In this document: piece by piece, positions 22,833 to 34,140 of the stretch | Numbering within the stretch: position 1 is the stretch's first letter | Layout: every line of letters starts with the position of its first letter | From: Vespula vulgaris | Taxonomy: Eukaryota; Arthropoda; Insecta; Hymenoptera; Vespidae | Assembly: GCF_905475345.1 (NCBI RefSeq) | Contig: NC_066608.1 | Coordinates: 372,001-436,000 of the forward strand | Length of the DNA: 64,000 bases | Reading direction: 5' to 3' | Translations under genes and position numbers: made by a program | The notes under the pieces: model-generated | Told to the model about the DNA's origin: nothing | Databases searched by the model: none | The model's input: only the letters and a program-made list of their open reading frames with translations

Positions 22833-25800
22833 TACGCAAGTACAATGTGTTACACTCACATTTTCGTATTTCTATACTGTTTCTTTTGTTTTAGAGTACG
22901 TTCTCTGCTTTCCGAGGGTCTTTGCAATCTATCTCGTCGAGAGGACTTAGAAATTTTCGCACCTTTGGGGGACTTTGAAAATCTATCTGCACGAGAGGAC
23001 TTGGAAATTTTCACAGGATGGCATAGGAGGAGTACCCACGAAGATTCTACGCAAGTACAATGTTGTATCATTCTTATTTTCCACTTTCTATACTTCTTTT
23101 TTGTTTTAGATTTCCACCTTGCACACTCGGAGGCCGTTGACAGTCCATCTCCATGGGGGACATAGAAATTTCCATAGGATGCCATAAAAGCCAGGACTAA
23201 CGAAGATTTTACGCAAGTACAATGTTGTATCATTCTTATTTTCCAATTTCTATACTATTCTTTTTGTTTTAGATTTCCACTTTGCACTTCCGGGGACCTT
23301 GACAGTGTTCCTCCATGGGGGACATAGAAATTACCATAGGATGCCATAGGAGCGAGTATTAACGAATAGTTAATACGAGTATACAAAAGATTATTGATTT
23401 TAGACTTAAATGCGAAGTGGGGATACATGCCATCGAGAGACGTCAACAAAGTCGGTTCTTTGACCGACCATAACAGTTACTAGTTCATTTGTGTTTTGGA
23501 CTCCGACGAGAGAACTTGGAAATTTTCACAGACTGCCATAGGAGCGAGGACTAACGAAGATTTTACGCAAGTACAATGTTGTATCATTCTTATTTTCCAC
23601 TTTCTATACTTTCTTTTTTGTTTTAGATTTCCACTTTGCACTTCCGGGGACCTTGACAGTCTTCCTCCATGGGGGACATAGAAATTTCCATAGGATGCCA
23701 TAGGAGCGAGTATTAACGAATAGTTAATACGAGTATACAAAAGATTATTGATTTTAGACTTAAATGCGAAGTGGGGATACATGCCATCGAGAGACGTCAA
23801 CAAAGTCGGTTCTTTGACCGACCATAACAGTTACTAGTTCATTTGTGTTTTGGACTCCGACGAGAGAACTTGGAAATTTTCACAGACTGCCATAGGAGCG
23901 AGGACTAACGAAGATTTTACGCAAGTACAATGTTGTATCATTCTTATTTTCCACTTTCTATACTTTCTTTTTTGTTTTAGATTTCCACTTTGCACTTCCG
24001 GGGACCTTGACAGTCTTCCTCCATGGGGGACATAGAAATTTCCATAGGATGCCATAGGAGCGCGGACTAACGAAGATTCTACGCAAGTACAATGTGTTAC
24101 ACTCACATTTTCGTATTTCTATACTGTTTCTTTTGTTTTAGAGTACGTTCTCTGCTTTCCGAGGGTCTTTGCAATCTATCTCGACGAGAGGACTTAGAAA
24201 TTTTCGCTCCTTTGGGGGACTTTGAAAATCTATCTCGACGAGAGGACTTAGAAATTTTCGCACCTTTGGGGGACTTTGAAAATCTATCTGCACGAGAGGA
24301 CTTAGAAATTTTCGCTCCTTTGGGGGACTTTGAAAATCTATCTCGACGAGAGGACTTAGAAATTTTCGCACCTTTGGGGGACTTTGAAAATCTATCTCGA
24401 CGAGAGGACTTAGAAATTTTCGCTCCTTTGGGGGACTTTGAAAATCTATCTCGACGAGAGGACTTAGAAATTTTCGCACCTTTGGGGGACTTTGAAAATC
24501 TATCTCGACGAGAGGACTTAGAAATTTTCGCACCTTTGGGGGACTTTGAAAATCTATCTCGACGAGAGGACTTAGAAATTTTCGCACCTTTGGGGGACTT
24601 TGAAAATCTATCTCGACGAGAGGACTTAGAAATTTTCGCTCCTTTGGGGGACTTTGAAAATCTATCTGCACGAGAGGACTTGGAAATTTTCACAGGATGG
24701 CATAGGAGGAGTACCCACGAAGATTCTACGCAAGTACAATGTTGTATATTTCTTATTTTCCACTTTCTATACTTCTTTTTTGTTTTAGATTTCCACTGTG
24801 CACTCTCGGTGGCCAGTGACAGTCTATCTCCATGGTGGACATAGAAATTTCCATAGGATGCCATAGGAGCGAGGACTATGGAAGATTTTACGCAAGTACA
24901 ATGTGTTACACTCACATTTTCGTATTTCTATACTGTTTCTTTTGTTTTAGAGTACGTTCTCTGCTTTCCGAGGGTCTTTGCAATCTATCTCGACGAGAGG
25001 ACTTAGAAATTTTCGCTCCTTTGGGGGACTTTGAAAATCTATCTCGACGAGAGGACTTAGAAATTTTCGCACCTTTGGGGGACTTTGAAAATCTATCTCG
25101 ACGAGAGGACTTAGAAATTTTCGCTCCTTTGGGGGACTTTGAAAATCTATCTCGACGAGAGGACTTAGAAATTTTCGCACCTTTGGGGGACTTTGAAAAT
25201 CTATCTCGACGAGAGGACTTAGAAATTTTCGCACCTTTGGGGGACTTTGAAAATCTATCTCGACGAGAGGACTTAGAAATTTTCGCTCCTTTGGGGGACT
25301 TTGAAAATCTATCTGCACGAGAGGACTTGGAAATTTTCACAGGATGGCATAGGAGGAGTACCCACGAAGATTCTACGCAAGTACAATGTTGTATATTTCT
25401 TATTTTCCACTTTCTATACTTCTTTTTTGTTTTAGATTTCCACTGTGCACTCTCGGTGGCCAGTGACAGTCTATCTCCATGGTGGACATAGAAATTTCCA
25501 TAGGATGCCATAGGAGCGAGGACTATGGAAGATTTTACGCAAGTACAATGTGTTACACTCACATTTTCGTATTTCTATACTGTTTCTTTTGTTTTAGAGT
25601 ACGTTCTCTGCTTTCCGAGGGTCTTTGCAATCTATCTCGACGAGAGGACTTAGAAATTTTCGCACCTTTGGGGGACTTTGAAAATCTATCTCGACGAGAG
25701 GACTTAGAAATTTTCGCTCCTATGGGGGACTTTGAAAATCTATCTGCACGAGAGGACTTGGAAATTTTCACAGGATGGCATAGGAGGAGTACCCACGAAG

Positions 25801-27281
25801 ATTCTACGCAAGTACAATGTTGTATCATTCTTATTTTCCACTTTCTATACTTCTTTTTTGTTTTAGATTTCCACCTTGCACACTCGGAGGCCGTTGACAG
25901 TCTTTCTCCATGGGGGACATAGAAATTTCCATAGGATGCCATAGGAGCGCGGACTAACGAAGATTTTACGCAAGTACTTTGTTGTATCATTCTTCTTTTC
26001 CACTTTCTATACTATTCTTTTTGTTTTAGATTTCCACTTTGCACTTCCGGGACCGTTGACAGTCTTCCCCCATGGGGGACATAGAAATTTCCATAGGATG
26101 CCATAGGAGCGAGGACTAAAGAAGATTTTACGCAAGTACATTGTTGTATCATTCTTCTTTTCCACTTTCTATACTATTCTTTTTGTTTTAGATTTCCACT
26201 TTGCACTTCCGGGACCGTTGACAGTCTTCCCCCATGGGGGACATAGAAATTTCCATAGGATGCCATAGGAGCGCGGACTAACGAAGATTCTACGCAAGTA
26301 CAATGTGTTACACTCACATTTTCGTATTTCTATACTGTTTCTTTTGTTTTAGAGTACGTTCTCTGCTTTCCGAGGGTCTTTGCAATCTATCTCGACGAGA
26401 GGACTTAGAAATTTTCGCTCCTTTGGGGGACTTTGAAAATCTATCTCGACGAGAGGACTTAGAAATTTTCGCTCCTTTGGGGGACTTTGAAAATCTATCT
26501 GCACGAGAGGACTTGGAAATTTTCGCACCTTTGGGGGACTTTGAAAATCTATCTCGACGAGAGGACTTAGAAATTTTCGCTCCTTTGGGAGACTTTGAAA
26601 ATCTATCTGCACGAGAGGACTTAGAAATTTTCGCTCCTTTGGGGGACTTTGAAAATCTATCTCGACGAGAGGACTTAGAAATTTTCGCTCCTTTGGGGGA
26701 CTTTGAAAATCTATCTCGACGAGAGGACTTAGAAATTTTCGCTCCTTTGGGGGACTTTGAAAATCTATCTGCACGAGAGGACTTGGAAATTTTCACAGGA
26801 TGGCATAGGAGGAGTACCCTCGAAGATTCTACGCAAGTACAATGTTGTATATTTCTTATTTTCCACTTTCTATACTTCTTTTTTGTTTTAGATTTCCACT
26901 GTGCACTCTCGGTGGCCAGTGACAGTCTATCTCCATGGTGGACATAGAAATTTCCATAGGATGCCATAGGAGCGAGGACTATGGAAGATTTTACGCAAGT
27001 ACAATGTGTTACACTCACATTTTCGTATTTCTATACTGTTTCTTTTGTTTTAGAGTACGTTCTCTGCTTTCCGAGGGTCTTTGCAATCTATCTCGACGAG
27101 AGGACTTAGAAATTTTCGCACCTTTGGGGGACTTTGAAAATCTATCTCGTCGAGAGGACTTAGAAATTTTCGCTCCTTTGGGGGACTTTGAAAATCTATC
27201 TCGTCGAGAGGACTTAGAAATTTTCGCACCTTTGGGGGACTTTGATAATCTATCTCCACGAGTGGACTTAGGAATTTTCGC
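22833..27281 (+). repeat. Composite array C: six exons carrying blocks of a 54-bp repeat
   Basis: Six exons begin TTTTAG|AGTACGTTCTCTGC (about 22895, 24142, 24951, 25598, 26354 and 27053). They then run into a 54-bp repeat GAGAGGACTTAGAAATTTTC, GCNCCTTTGGGGGACTTTG, AAAATCTATCT, with from one or two up to about ten units. Main blocks are about 24178-24690, 24987-25335, 26386-26790 and 27090-27280. All but the last exon end CTACGCAA|GTACAATG and are separated by 162-bp-type units. Because 54 is a multiple of 3, several frames on both strands stay open; the apparent 200-270 codon frames start inside predicted introns. The last block (27.1-27.3 kb) leads into T1. Confidence 0.8.
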
Positions 27282-28340
27282 GGGATGCCGTATTCGAGCG
27301 AGTATTAACGAAGACTTAAAGTAAGTATTTTTTTCTATCATATATTTGTTGAATCATTTTTACAGTTTTCATTATAACGATGATACTAATTATTTCGTTT
27401 GACTTCTTGTTTCAGAACCTCGTTGCAATCGCGCGCGTTGCAATGATGTAATCGAGTGTTAGTATCGCTAAAATAAATTTATCGCGAAGTAGAAGCAGTG
27501 TTTGTTCGTTCGCGTGTCGCGATTTAAACCATAAGTGTTTTTGCATAGACTGCGTGCAATGCAGTCCTTAGAGTCAGTGTTTGTTCGCGTAGTTTTTTGA
27601 TTTTTTAACAGTCGCACAGACTGTACTTATAATATATAGTAGAGTTGCGTTAAGTAAATTCAGTGTTCGTTCGTTAATAAGTAACTACCGCGAATTAGAG
27701 TCAGTGCATCACTGAAGAGGATTTCGACCAACTTCGACGTCCACCTAATTCATTTTCAACCAACTACAAATCGTTCACCCTCAATTTCGACCTAAATCGC
27801 GGTCCAGTTTTTCAGAGCCATCGCAGAACTTCTCAAGTAGTAAGTTAATTTTTAAGTCCCTCCGATCACTCAATCGTGTCGAGGACGAAAGGTCCGAATC
27901 GGCACGAGTGATTGGTTGTAATTTATAATAAAAGAGCATTGAGTGACCACTAGGAAATTTCTTTCGATTTTTCGTTTCAGGATGGTTTTCAAGTTTCCTT
28001 AGATTTATTGGTTTTCTTCCAAGTTTTAAAATAGGAGTAGTTAATTATGGTTTTCGAATGTTCTATAGTTGTTGGTTGGGCATGAAGCAAAGAAGAGGCT
28101 ATGTGTCAAGAGGGCAGCTATTGGATTGTTGTTTTATTTTGGAAGGTTCGACAGATTAGCCGAAATAGATATATTTTAATTTCTATGTGGTCACCCAAAT
28201 TGCTCTTATGTAATAATAATTTTGATTTCAGAAACTCGGACGACGTAGCACTCCGTCTTTCATCCCACATTGGTACTCGTACGCGAATGGAATTATTACC
28301 TATATTGTTCATTTTTACTATTCAGGTCGACTTGTAAATT
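27282..28340 (+). ncRNA. Tail segment T1
   Basis: The donor ACTTAAA|GTAAGTA is at 27321 and acceptor TTGTTTCAG ends at 27415 (95-nt intron). The exon 27416-27839 has hairpin AGACTGC/GCAGTC (27547-27567), TTAGAGTCAGTG, a second hairpin ACAGTC/GACTGT and a second linker. The donor GTAAGT is at 27840 and the next acceptor ends at 27980. AAGAGCATTGAGTGACCAC (27932-27950) pairs with 28187-28207. T1 lacks the CCCACA/TGTGG hairpin found in T2-T4. A further acceptor GATTTCAG ends at 28231. Confidence 0.65.
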
Positions 28341-28680
28341 TTTATTTTCTTTATATTCTCTCTTTGAAAGTTTTCTTTCTAAAGTCTTCTGAATAAAAGT
28401 GCATATGGAATTGATAAAAATGCACCGAAATGCAAGGAAAGTTCTTTCTTTCCCGCGGTACGGGAAGAGAATATTCGTTTAGATTAGGATCGGAAGTGAT
28501 ACATTTTAATTCATTTTAAATTCAGAATTTTATTTTTCATAAGTAACACACACACACACACATATATATATATGATGAGATGATTGCATACAATGTGAAG
28601 GACTGTATATAATAGTTTCAATATTGAAATTATTCCAAATTAATTGTTCCAGTTTAATTACTCTTCTCTCAAGCTTCTCT
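28341..28680. other. AT-rich spacer with CA/TA microsatellite
   Basis: A (CA)n(TA)n run lies at about 28549-28573. The related spacer before 46408 has the same run. Confidence 0.6.
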
Positions 28681-30218
28681 CGGGTGGGACCCTTGGGAGG
28701 GGCCCTTGGGTGTGGGCCTTTTGGCGGGCTACTTTCTCAGTATCTTCCAAAAAACTTTCCTCTTTTTATTTTTTTCTTCTTTTCTTTTTCTTTTAATCTT
28801 TTTCTGTTTCAGGTCAGATCATCGAGGAATGGATCATCGAGGGATGAATCATCGAAGGAGCGGTGAACGTGATATTCATATCTTGAATTATTATACTTTT
28901 GTATTTATTCTACATACTTCTGCATATTCTACTTATTATATTTCTATTTGTGTATAAGCAAGCATTTATTTGTTATAGGCATATTTATTATATTCATTAC
29001 ATACATTTCTATCGATTATATATATTTCTATTTGTTCAAACGCATAGATATATAATAATTTAAAGGATTATCCGAGATTAAATACTCTACTTTCTCTCGA
29101 TTTTGGTACTTTGATTTTTCTCGGGTGAAGGGATCTTCAAGATATTCATCCGTCGTTCCAAATTCTATCTTTCTTTCGCACTCTCGCACACATTCCCGGT
29201 TTCTTTTTTTCTTTTCCTCTTTTTCTTTTTCTTCTTCTCATCTGCATTTACTCTCTCTCTTTTTCTGTTTCTAAATCATCGAGGGGTCGATCATCGTGGG
29301 ATGTTTACACGGAAGTTAATGGAACCTCGATGCATATAATTAATATTATATTCAGAGAGGGTATGTCTCCTTGCTTCCGTACGCGAATGATAGGGATAAC
29401 ATTCACGCGCGTGTCGGTCGTCACGCGCATGAATGTTCGCGGTCGCGAGATTATAAGTCCTACCGAGGACTTCGTTTTGATTTTTGAAATATAGACACGA
29501 CCGGTCGTGTCTCGAGATGTCTGAAGCTGACGGTGTGGACGGTGGTGTTTTCCATCAGCAGGGTCTCGTTCATCTCCAGTTTTCCGATAAGTCAGAAACT
29601 CCCGAAGCGGAAAGACATCTCGAACGCGAATTTTAGAGTAGAGTCCCCGTTAGCCCGTGGGTCCCCAGATGCAGCAACCTCCAAGCGGTGGGACCTGGGT
29701 CGGTAGTACTTGCGATATAGTGAAATTTATGTTTAAATTATTTATAAAATCTATAATTAAATTATATATGTTATCTAAAATCTGTAACTAATATAATCCT
29801 ATAGCGCAAGTACTACCGGGCGGATGGCTGCATATTTCAATGTTTTGCCAAAATCCCTCTTCTGTTTAATTTCAATTAGACGTTAACTCAATTACATTTT
29901 AAATTGTTAATTATATTTTCACAGATAAAAAAATTAAACATATCAAAATTATAAATTAATTATTTAAGAAAACGCACAGAGAACTTTTCTATTACAATTG
30001 TGTTTGCTGTCATTTTTATTTATTCTTACATACTTTTATTAACTATAATTAATATATAATATATAATATATAATACATAATATATAATATATAATATATA
30101 ATATATAATATATAATATATAAATAAAATTAATATATAAATATTTCTATTTACTATATTAATTACTTTTATTAACTGTTATTAATTAAAATTCTAAAATT
30201 ATTAACTTATATTAGTCT
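28681..30218 (+). ncRNA. Module M1 with H1 hairpin and D panhandle
   Basis: It holds a G-rich box 28681-28731, an acceptor ending at 28812, and 15-bp exonic repeats of the ATCATCGAGG type (28816-28858). The second acceptor is damaged (CTGTTTCTAA near 29270). Hairpin H1 (29309-29380) has two mismatched sites in its upper stem. The GC hairpin at about 29399-29437 (ACATTCACGCGCG...GCATGAATGTT) is followed by palindrome GACACGACCGGTCGTGTC, a linker at about 29637, and D at 29657-29833 with GGTAGTACTTGCG/CGCAAGTACTACC arms. The tail has a 7-bp ATATAAT microsatellite at about 30052-30124. Confidence 0.65.
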
Positions 30219-31511
30219 CGGGTGGGACCCTTGGGAGGGGCCCTCGGGTGTGGGCCTTAGGCGGGTTTCATTCTCTCACTAGCGAAAAATCAAACTCAAT
30301 TATGGTACTTTGATTTTCGCCGAGTGACAAGATCTTCGAGATACACACCTATCGTTCGAAATTCTATTTTTCTCACGCACACATACGCAAATAATCTTAG
30401 TTTATTTTATACTTTTCCACTTCTTTTTTTCCTTTCCTCTTTTCTATCTGACTTTTTCTCATCTTTTTTAACCTTCTTCTGTTTCAGATTAGATCATCGA
30501 AGAACCAATCATCGAGGAAGCGATCATCGAGGGACCGATCATCGTGCAATTACATTCTTTCAGGGAAATTTTACAAAATATGTCATTTTGCATTTAATTT
30601 TATTCATAATTTTTGTTCTTATATTTAATTTCTATTATCCTTTTAATATTTGTTTTTTTGTATTTAACTTTTATTAAGTATTTAATTTTTGTTTTTATAT
30701 TTTAGATTTATAAACTTTTTAATATTTGCTCTTACATTTAATTTCTATTATCTTTTTAATATTTGCTTTTATATTTAATTTTTATTATCTTTTTAATTTT
30801 GGATCTTATATTTAGCACTACTATTATTTTTTTTTCTGTTTCAGATTAGGTTATCGAGAGACGGAACATCGTGGGATCTTTACACGGAAGTTAATGGAAC
30901 CTCTCTGCATATAATTTTTATTATATGCAGGGAGGGTATGTCTCCTTGCTTCCGTACGCGAATGATAGAGAAAACACTCACGCGCGTGACGGCCGGCACG
31001 CGCGTGGGTGTTCGCGAGCGCGAGATTAAGTCCTACCGAGGACTACGTTTTGATTTCAGAAATCGAAATATAGACACGACCGGTCGTGTCTCGAGATGTC
31101 TGAAGCCGACGGTGTGGACGGTGGAGCGATCTGTAAGCGGGGTTTTACACAACTCCAGTTTGCTGAGAAGCCCGAAGCTCCCGAAGCGGAAAGGCATCTC
31201 GGATCGCGGATTTTAGAGTAGAGTCCCCGTTAGTGCGCGGGTCTCTACATGCAGCAACCTCCACGCGGTGGGACCTGGGTCGGTAATACTTGCGTTACGT
31301 CGAAATCTTATGGTGTGCAAGTATTGCCGAGCGAATGGCTGCACATTTCAAAATCTTTTTCAAAATCTTTTCCATGTAATTCCAAATTACATTTCGCATG
31401 ATTCCTTACATCTTTTGTATTTTCAGCAATAAGTATACAGTCATTTCTATTCATTGAAACCCATATATCTTTATAATATAATGATAAATCGAGATTAGTT
31501 ATGGTTTTTAT
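30219..31511 (+). ncRNA. Module M2 with H1 hairpin and short-loop D
   Basis: It holds a G-rich box 30219-30268, acceptors ending at 30487 and 30844, and 15-bp repeats at about 30490-30547. H1 is at 30884-30955 with a fully paired 16-bp upper stem. The GC hairpin is at 30973-31012, palindrome GACACGACCGGTCGTGTC at 31073-31090, and D at 31236-31343 with a short loop. A 92-codon frame across these hairpins is intact in M2, M5 and M13 but broken in M1, M17 and M19, which argues against coding. Confidence 0.65.
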
Positions 31512-33085
31512 CGGGTGGGTCCCATGGGTGGGGCTCATGGGCGTGGGCTTCTGTGCGGGTCTCCTTTCAGTATCGAAAAATCGTGCTCTATTTTCGTACT
31601 TTGGTTTCTCTCTTCTTTTCAATTCCATCTTTTTCACACGTACACCTGTTTCATTCCATCTTGCAGGTATTCTTTTCTCTCCTTCTTTCCGAGTTCTGTC
31701 GTTTTAACATGCGCGCACGTTCCGGCTTCCATTTCTTCTCTTTCTCTTCCTCTTCTTCTCTTCTTCACTGATTTCGATACATCGGCGCAGGTCCAGTGTA
31801 TCGTCGAATGGTTTGTTTCATATTCGATTGTTAGACGCGAATACGGGTAAGATAGAAAGAACACTTGCGCGTGTGTCGGCGGGCACAGGCGTGGTGTTCC
31901 CGGGCGCGATTAAAAGTCCTACGATAATGGACTTCGTTTGATTGCTAAAAACGAATAAATGACCGGTCGTGATACGGTCACCGGATGACTGTAGAGTGAG
32001 ACGGTCTATGTGCTACTGAGGAGGATGGTATATGGCTATTTGTAAGGATGTTCAGTCCGTTGACTGACCCACCTTATATCTATAGTCACCTGAGTCCATG
32101 GTGAGGTGTATGCAACCCCGCGGGACCGCGAATTAGAGTAGAGTCACCGTTATTCTAGCACTCACGTGGATGTTCGGGCGCGATTAAAGTCCTACCGTGG
32201 ACTTCGTTTTATTGTTCGAAATACGAAAGGCACGGACGGTCGTGCTTAAAGGTGGGATGTGGGCATCCGAGGCTGACGGCCTCAACGTTATCCCTAGTAG
32301 GATACCGTTGCGGACTCGATGTCTCTGTTCGCTCATGTTGCCTCGCGAACACCGGGAACGCGTATTGTAGAGTAGAGTTACCGTTGTATTAACACCACGT
32401 GAGTGTTCGGGCGCGAATTAAGTGTCCTACCGTGGACTTAGATTTATTTGCTTGATATATAGATAAAATTACGCCGGTAATGCGTATTTTGCAGTAGAGT
32501 CATTCGGACACTCACGTGAGTGTCCGAGCGCGATTAAAAGTCCTACCGGGGACTTCGTTTTATTTGTTCGGCGATTATTTGTTCACGCCGGTCTCGCGGA
32601 TCTTAGAGAGTAGAGTCCCCGTTAGCTCGTGGGTCCCCAGATGCAGCAACCTCCAAGCGGTGGGACCTGGGTCGGTAATACTTGCGATATATCGAAATCA
32701 ATGTCTTAATTATATTTAAAGTCCGTAACTAAATTATACACATAATTATAAAACGCAAGTATTACCGGGCGAATGGCTGCATATTTCTATATTTTTACTC
32801 ATGTTTGTTTAACGTCAATTAAACGTTAAATTGATTACATCTTAAAGTGTTAGTTATATTTCCACAAATAAATAAATTTGAATATAGCAAAATTTTTAAT
32901 TAATTTTCTAAGAAAACTCACAGAAAACTTTTCTATCCCACTTATGTTCGCTATCGTTCGTATTTATCCCGACTTACTTTTATTACTTATATACAGTTAC
33001 TAATTGTATACTCTTGATAATTACATTAATTATATACTTTACTTACTATATGAATCATTTTTAATAACTTTTATTAATATTTAAT
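31512..33085 (+). ncRNA. Module M3, multi-hairpin type without H1
   Basis: The G-rich box 31512-31563 is the GGGTCCCATGGG variant. After acceptor GGCGCAG (31790) come CGG|GTAAGATAG, hairpin ACACTTGCGCGTGTG/CACAGGCGTGGTGTT and three further hairpin-plus-linker repeats (linkers about 32133, 32371, 32492 and 32606). Long-loop D is at 32629-32782 with TAATAC/GTATTA arms. Most of it is near-identical to M10 and M15. Confidence 0.65.
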
Positions 33086-34140
33086 CTCGGGTGGAACATT
33101 TGGGAGAGGCTTTCCAATTTGAACCTATGGGTTGTTTACAGTTTCAGTATCTTTGTCGTGCTATTTTTCTCTTCTTCTTTCTTTATCATTTCTACCTTTT
33201 CTTTTTTTCCTCCTCTTCTTTTTTACCTGTTTTTTAACCTTGCTTTTTTAACTGTTGCATATAGCACCAGACAAATAGTCGTATATTTCAATGTTTTTTT
33301 AATAACGGAGAAATATTTTCTTTTAAAATTACATTGTGAAGTGGGGATAATTTTCTTTGTGAGTCGAAAACAAAATCGGACCTCTCACCGACTTTAACAG
33401 TTAGTTGTGCTTTGGAATTCGACGAGAGCACATGGCAATTTGCGCAGATGCCATTCCTGCCAGTATTAACGAACAGTTTATTCAAATACATAACAGCTTA
33501 TTTGATTCAAGATTTAAATGCGAGGTGGGGATACTCGGGTTCGGGAGACGACAATAATGTCGGGATCCTGGTTCAGTTGTGCGTTGGACTTTGACGAGTG
33601 AACTTAGAAATTTTCGCACATTTCATGAACTTTGAAAATCTATCTCCACGAGTGGACTTAGAAATTTTCGCACCTTTGAGGAACTTTAAAAATCTATCTC
33701 CATGTGTGGACTTAGAAATTTTCGCACCTTTGAGGAACTTTGAAAATCTATCTCCATGTGTGGACTTAGAAATTTTCGCACCTTTAAGGAACTTTAAAAA
33801 TCTATCTCCATGTGTGGACTTAGAAATTTTCGCACCTTTGGGGAACTTTGAAAATCTATCTCCATGTGTGGACTTAGAAATTTTCGCACCTTTGGGGGAC
33901 TTTGAAAATCTATCTCCATGTGTGGACTTAGAAATTTTCGCACCTTTAAGGAACTTTGAAAATCTATCTCCACCAGTGGACTTAGAAATTTTCGCACCTT
34001 TGGGGGACTAAAAATCTATCTCCACGAAAGGACTTAGAAATCTTCGCACCTTTGGAGGACTTTAAAAATCTATCTCCATGTGTGGACTTAGAAATTTTCG
34101 CACGATGCCGAAGTCGAGCGAGTATTAACGAAGACTTAAA
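33086..34140 (+). repeat. Module M4: degenerate G-rich box, one long unit and a 54-bp array
   Basis: The box at 33086 has lost most G runs. A GAAGTGGGGATA unit (about 33340-33600) leads into about nine 54-bp repeats (33600-34110) of the GTGGACTTAGAAATTTTCGC type. The plus-strand frame seen in array C is kept for 137 codons and then breaks at about 34008, where a few bases are missing. Confidence 0.7.

Noticed and set aside
18706..23803. Minus-strand frames repeating a 54-residue unit with QHCTCVKSSLVL and MASYGNFYVPHGG
   Set aside because: They read antisense through the pyrimidine tracts of the 162-bp unit. Openness follows from 162 being a multiple of 3, and single-base indels end them abruptly.
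24092..24915. Open frames of 250 and 270 codons on opposite strands
   Set aside because: They arise because the 54-bp unit lacks stops in several frames. The plus-strand ATG lies inside a predicted intron and the frame ends soon after the array.
30938..31216. 92-codon frame recurring in M2, M5 and M13
   Set aside because: It spans hairpins and a perfect palindrome, is broken in M1, M17 and M19, and has no recognisable domain.
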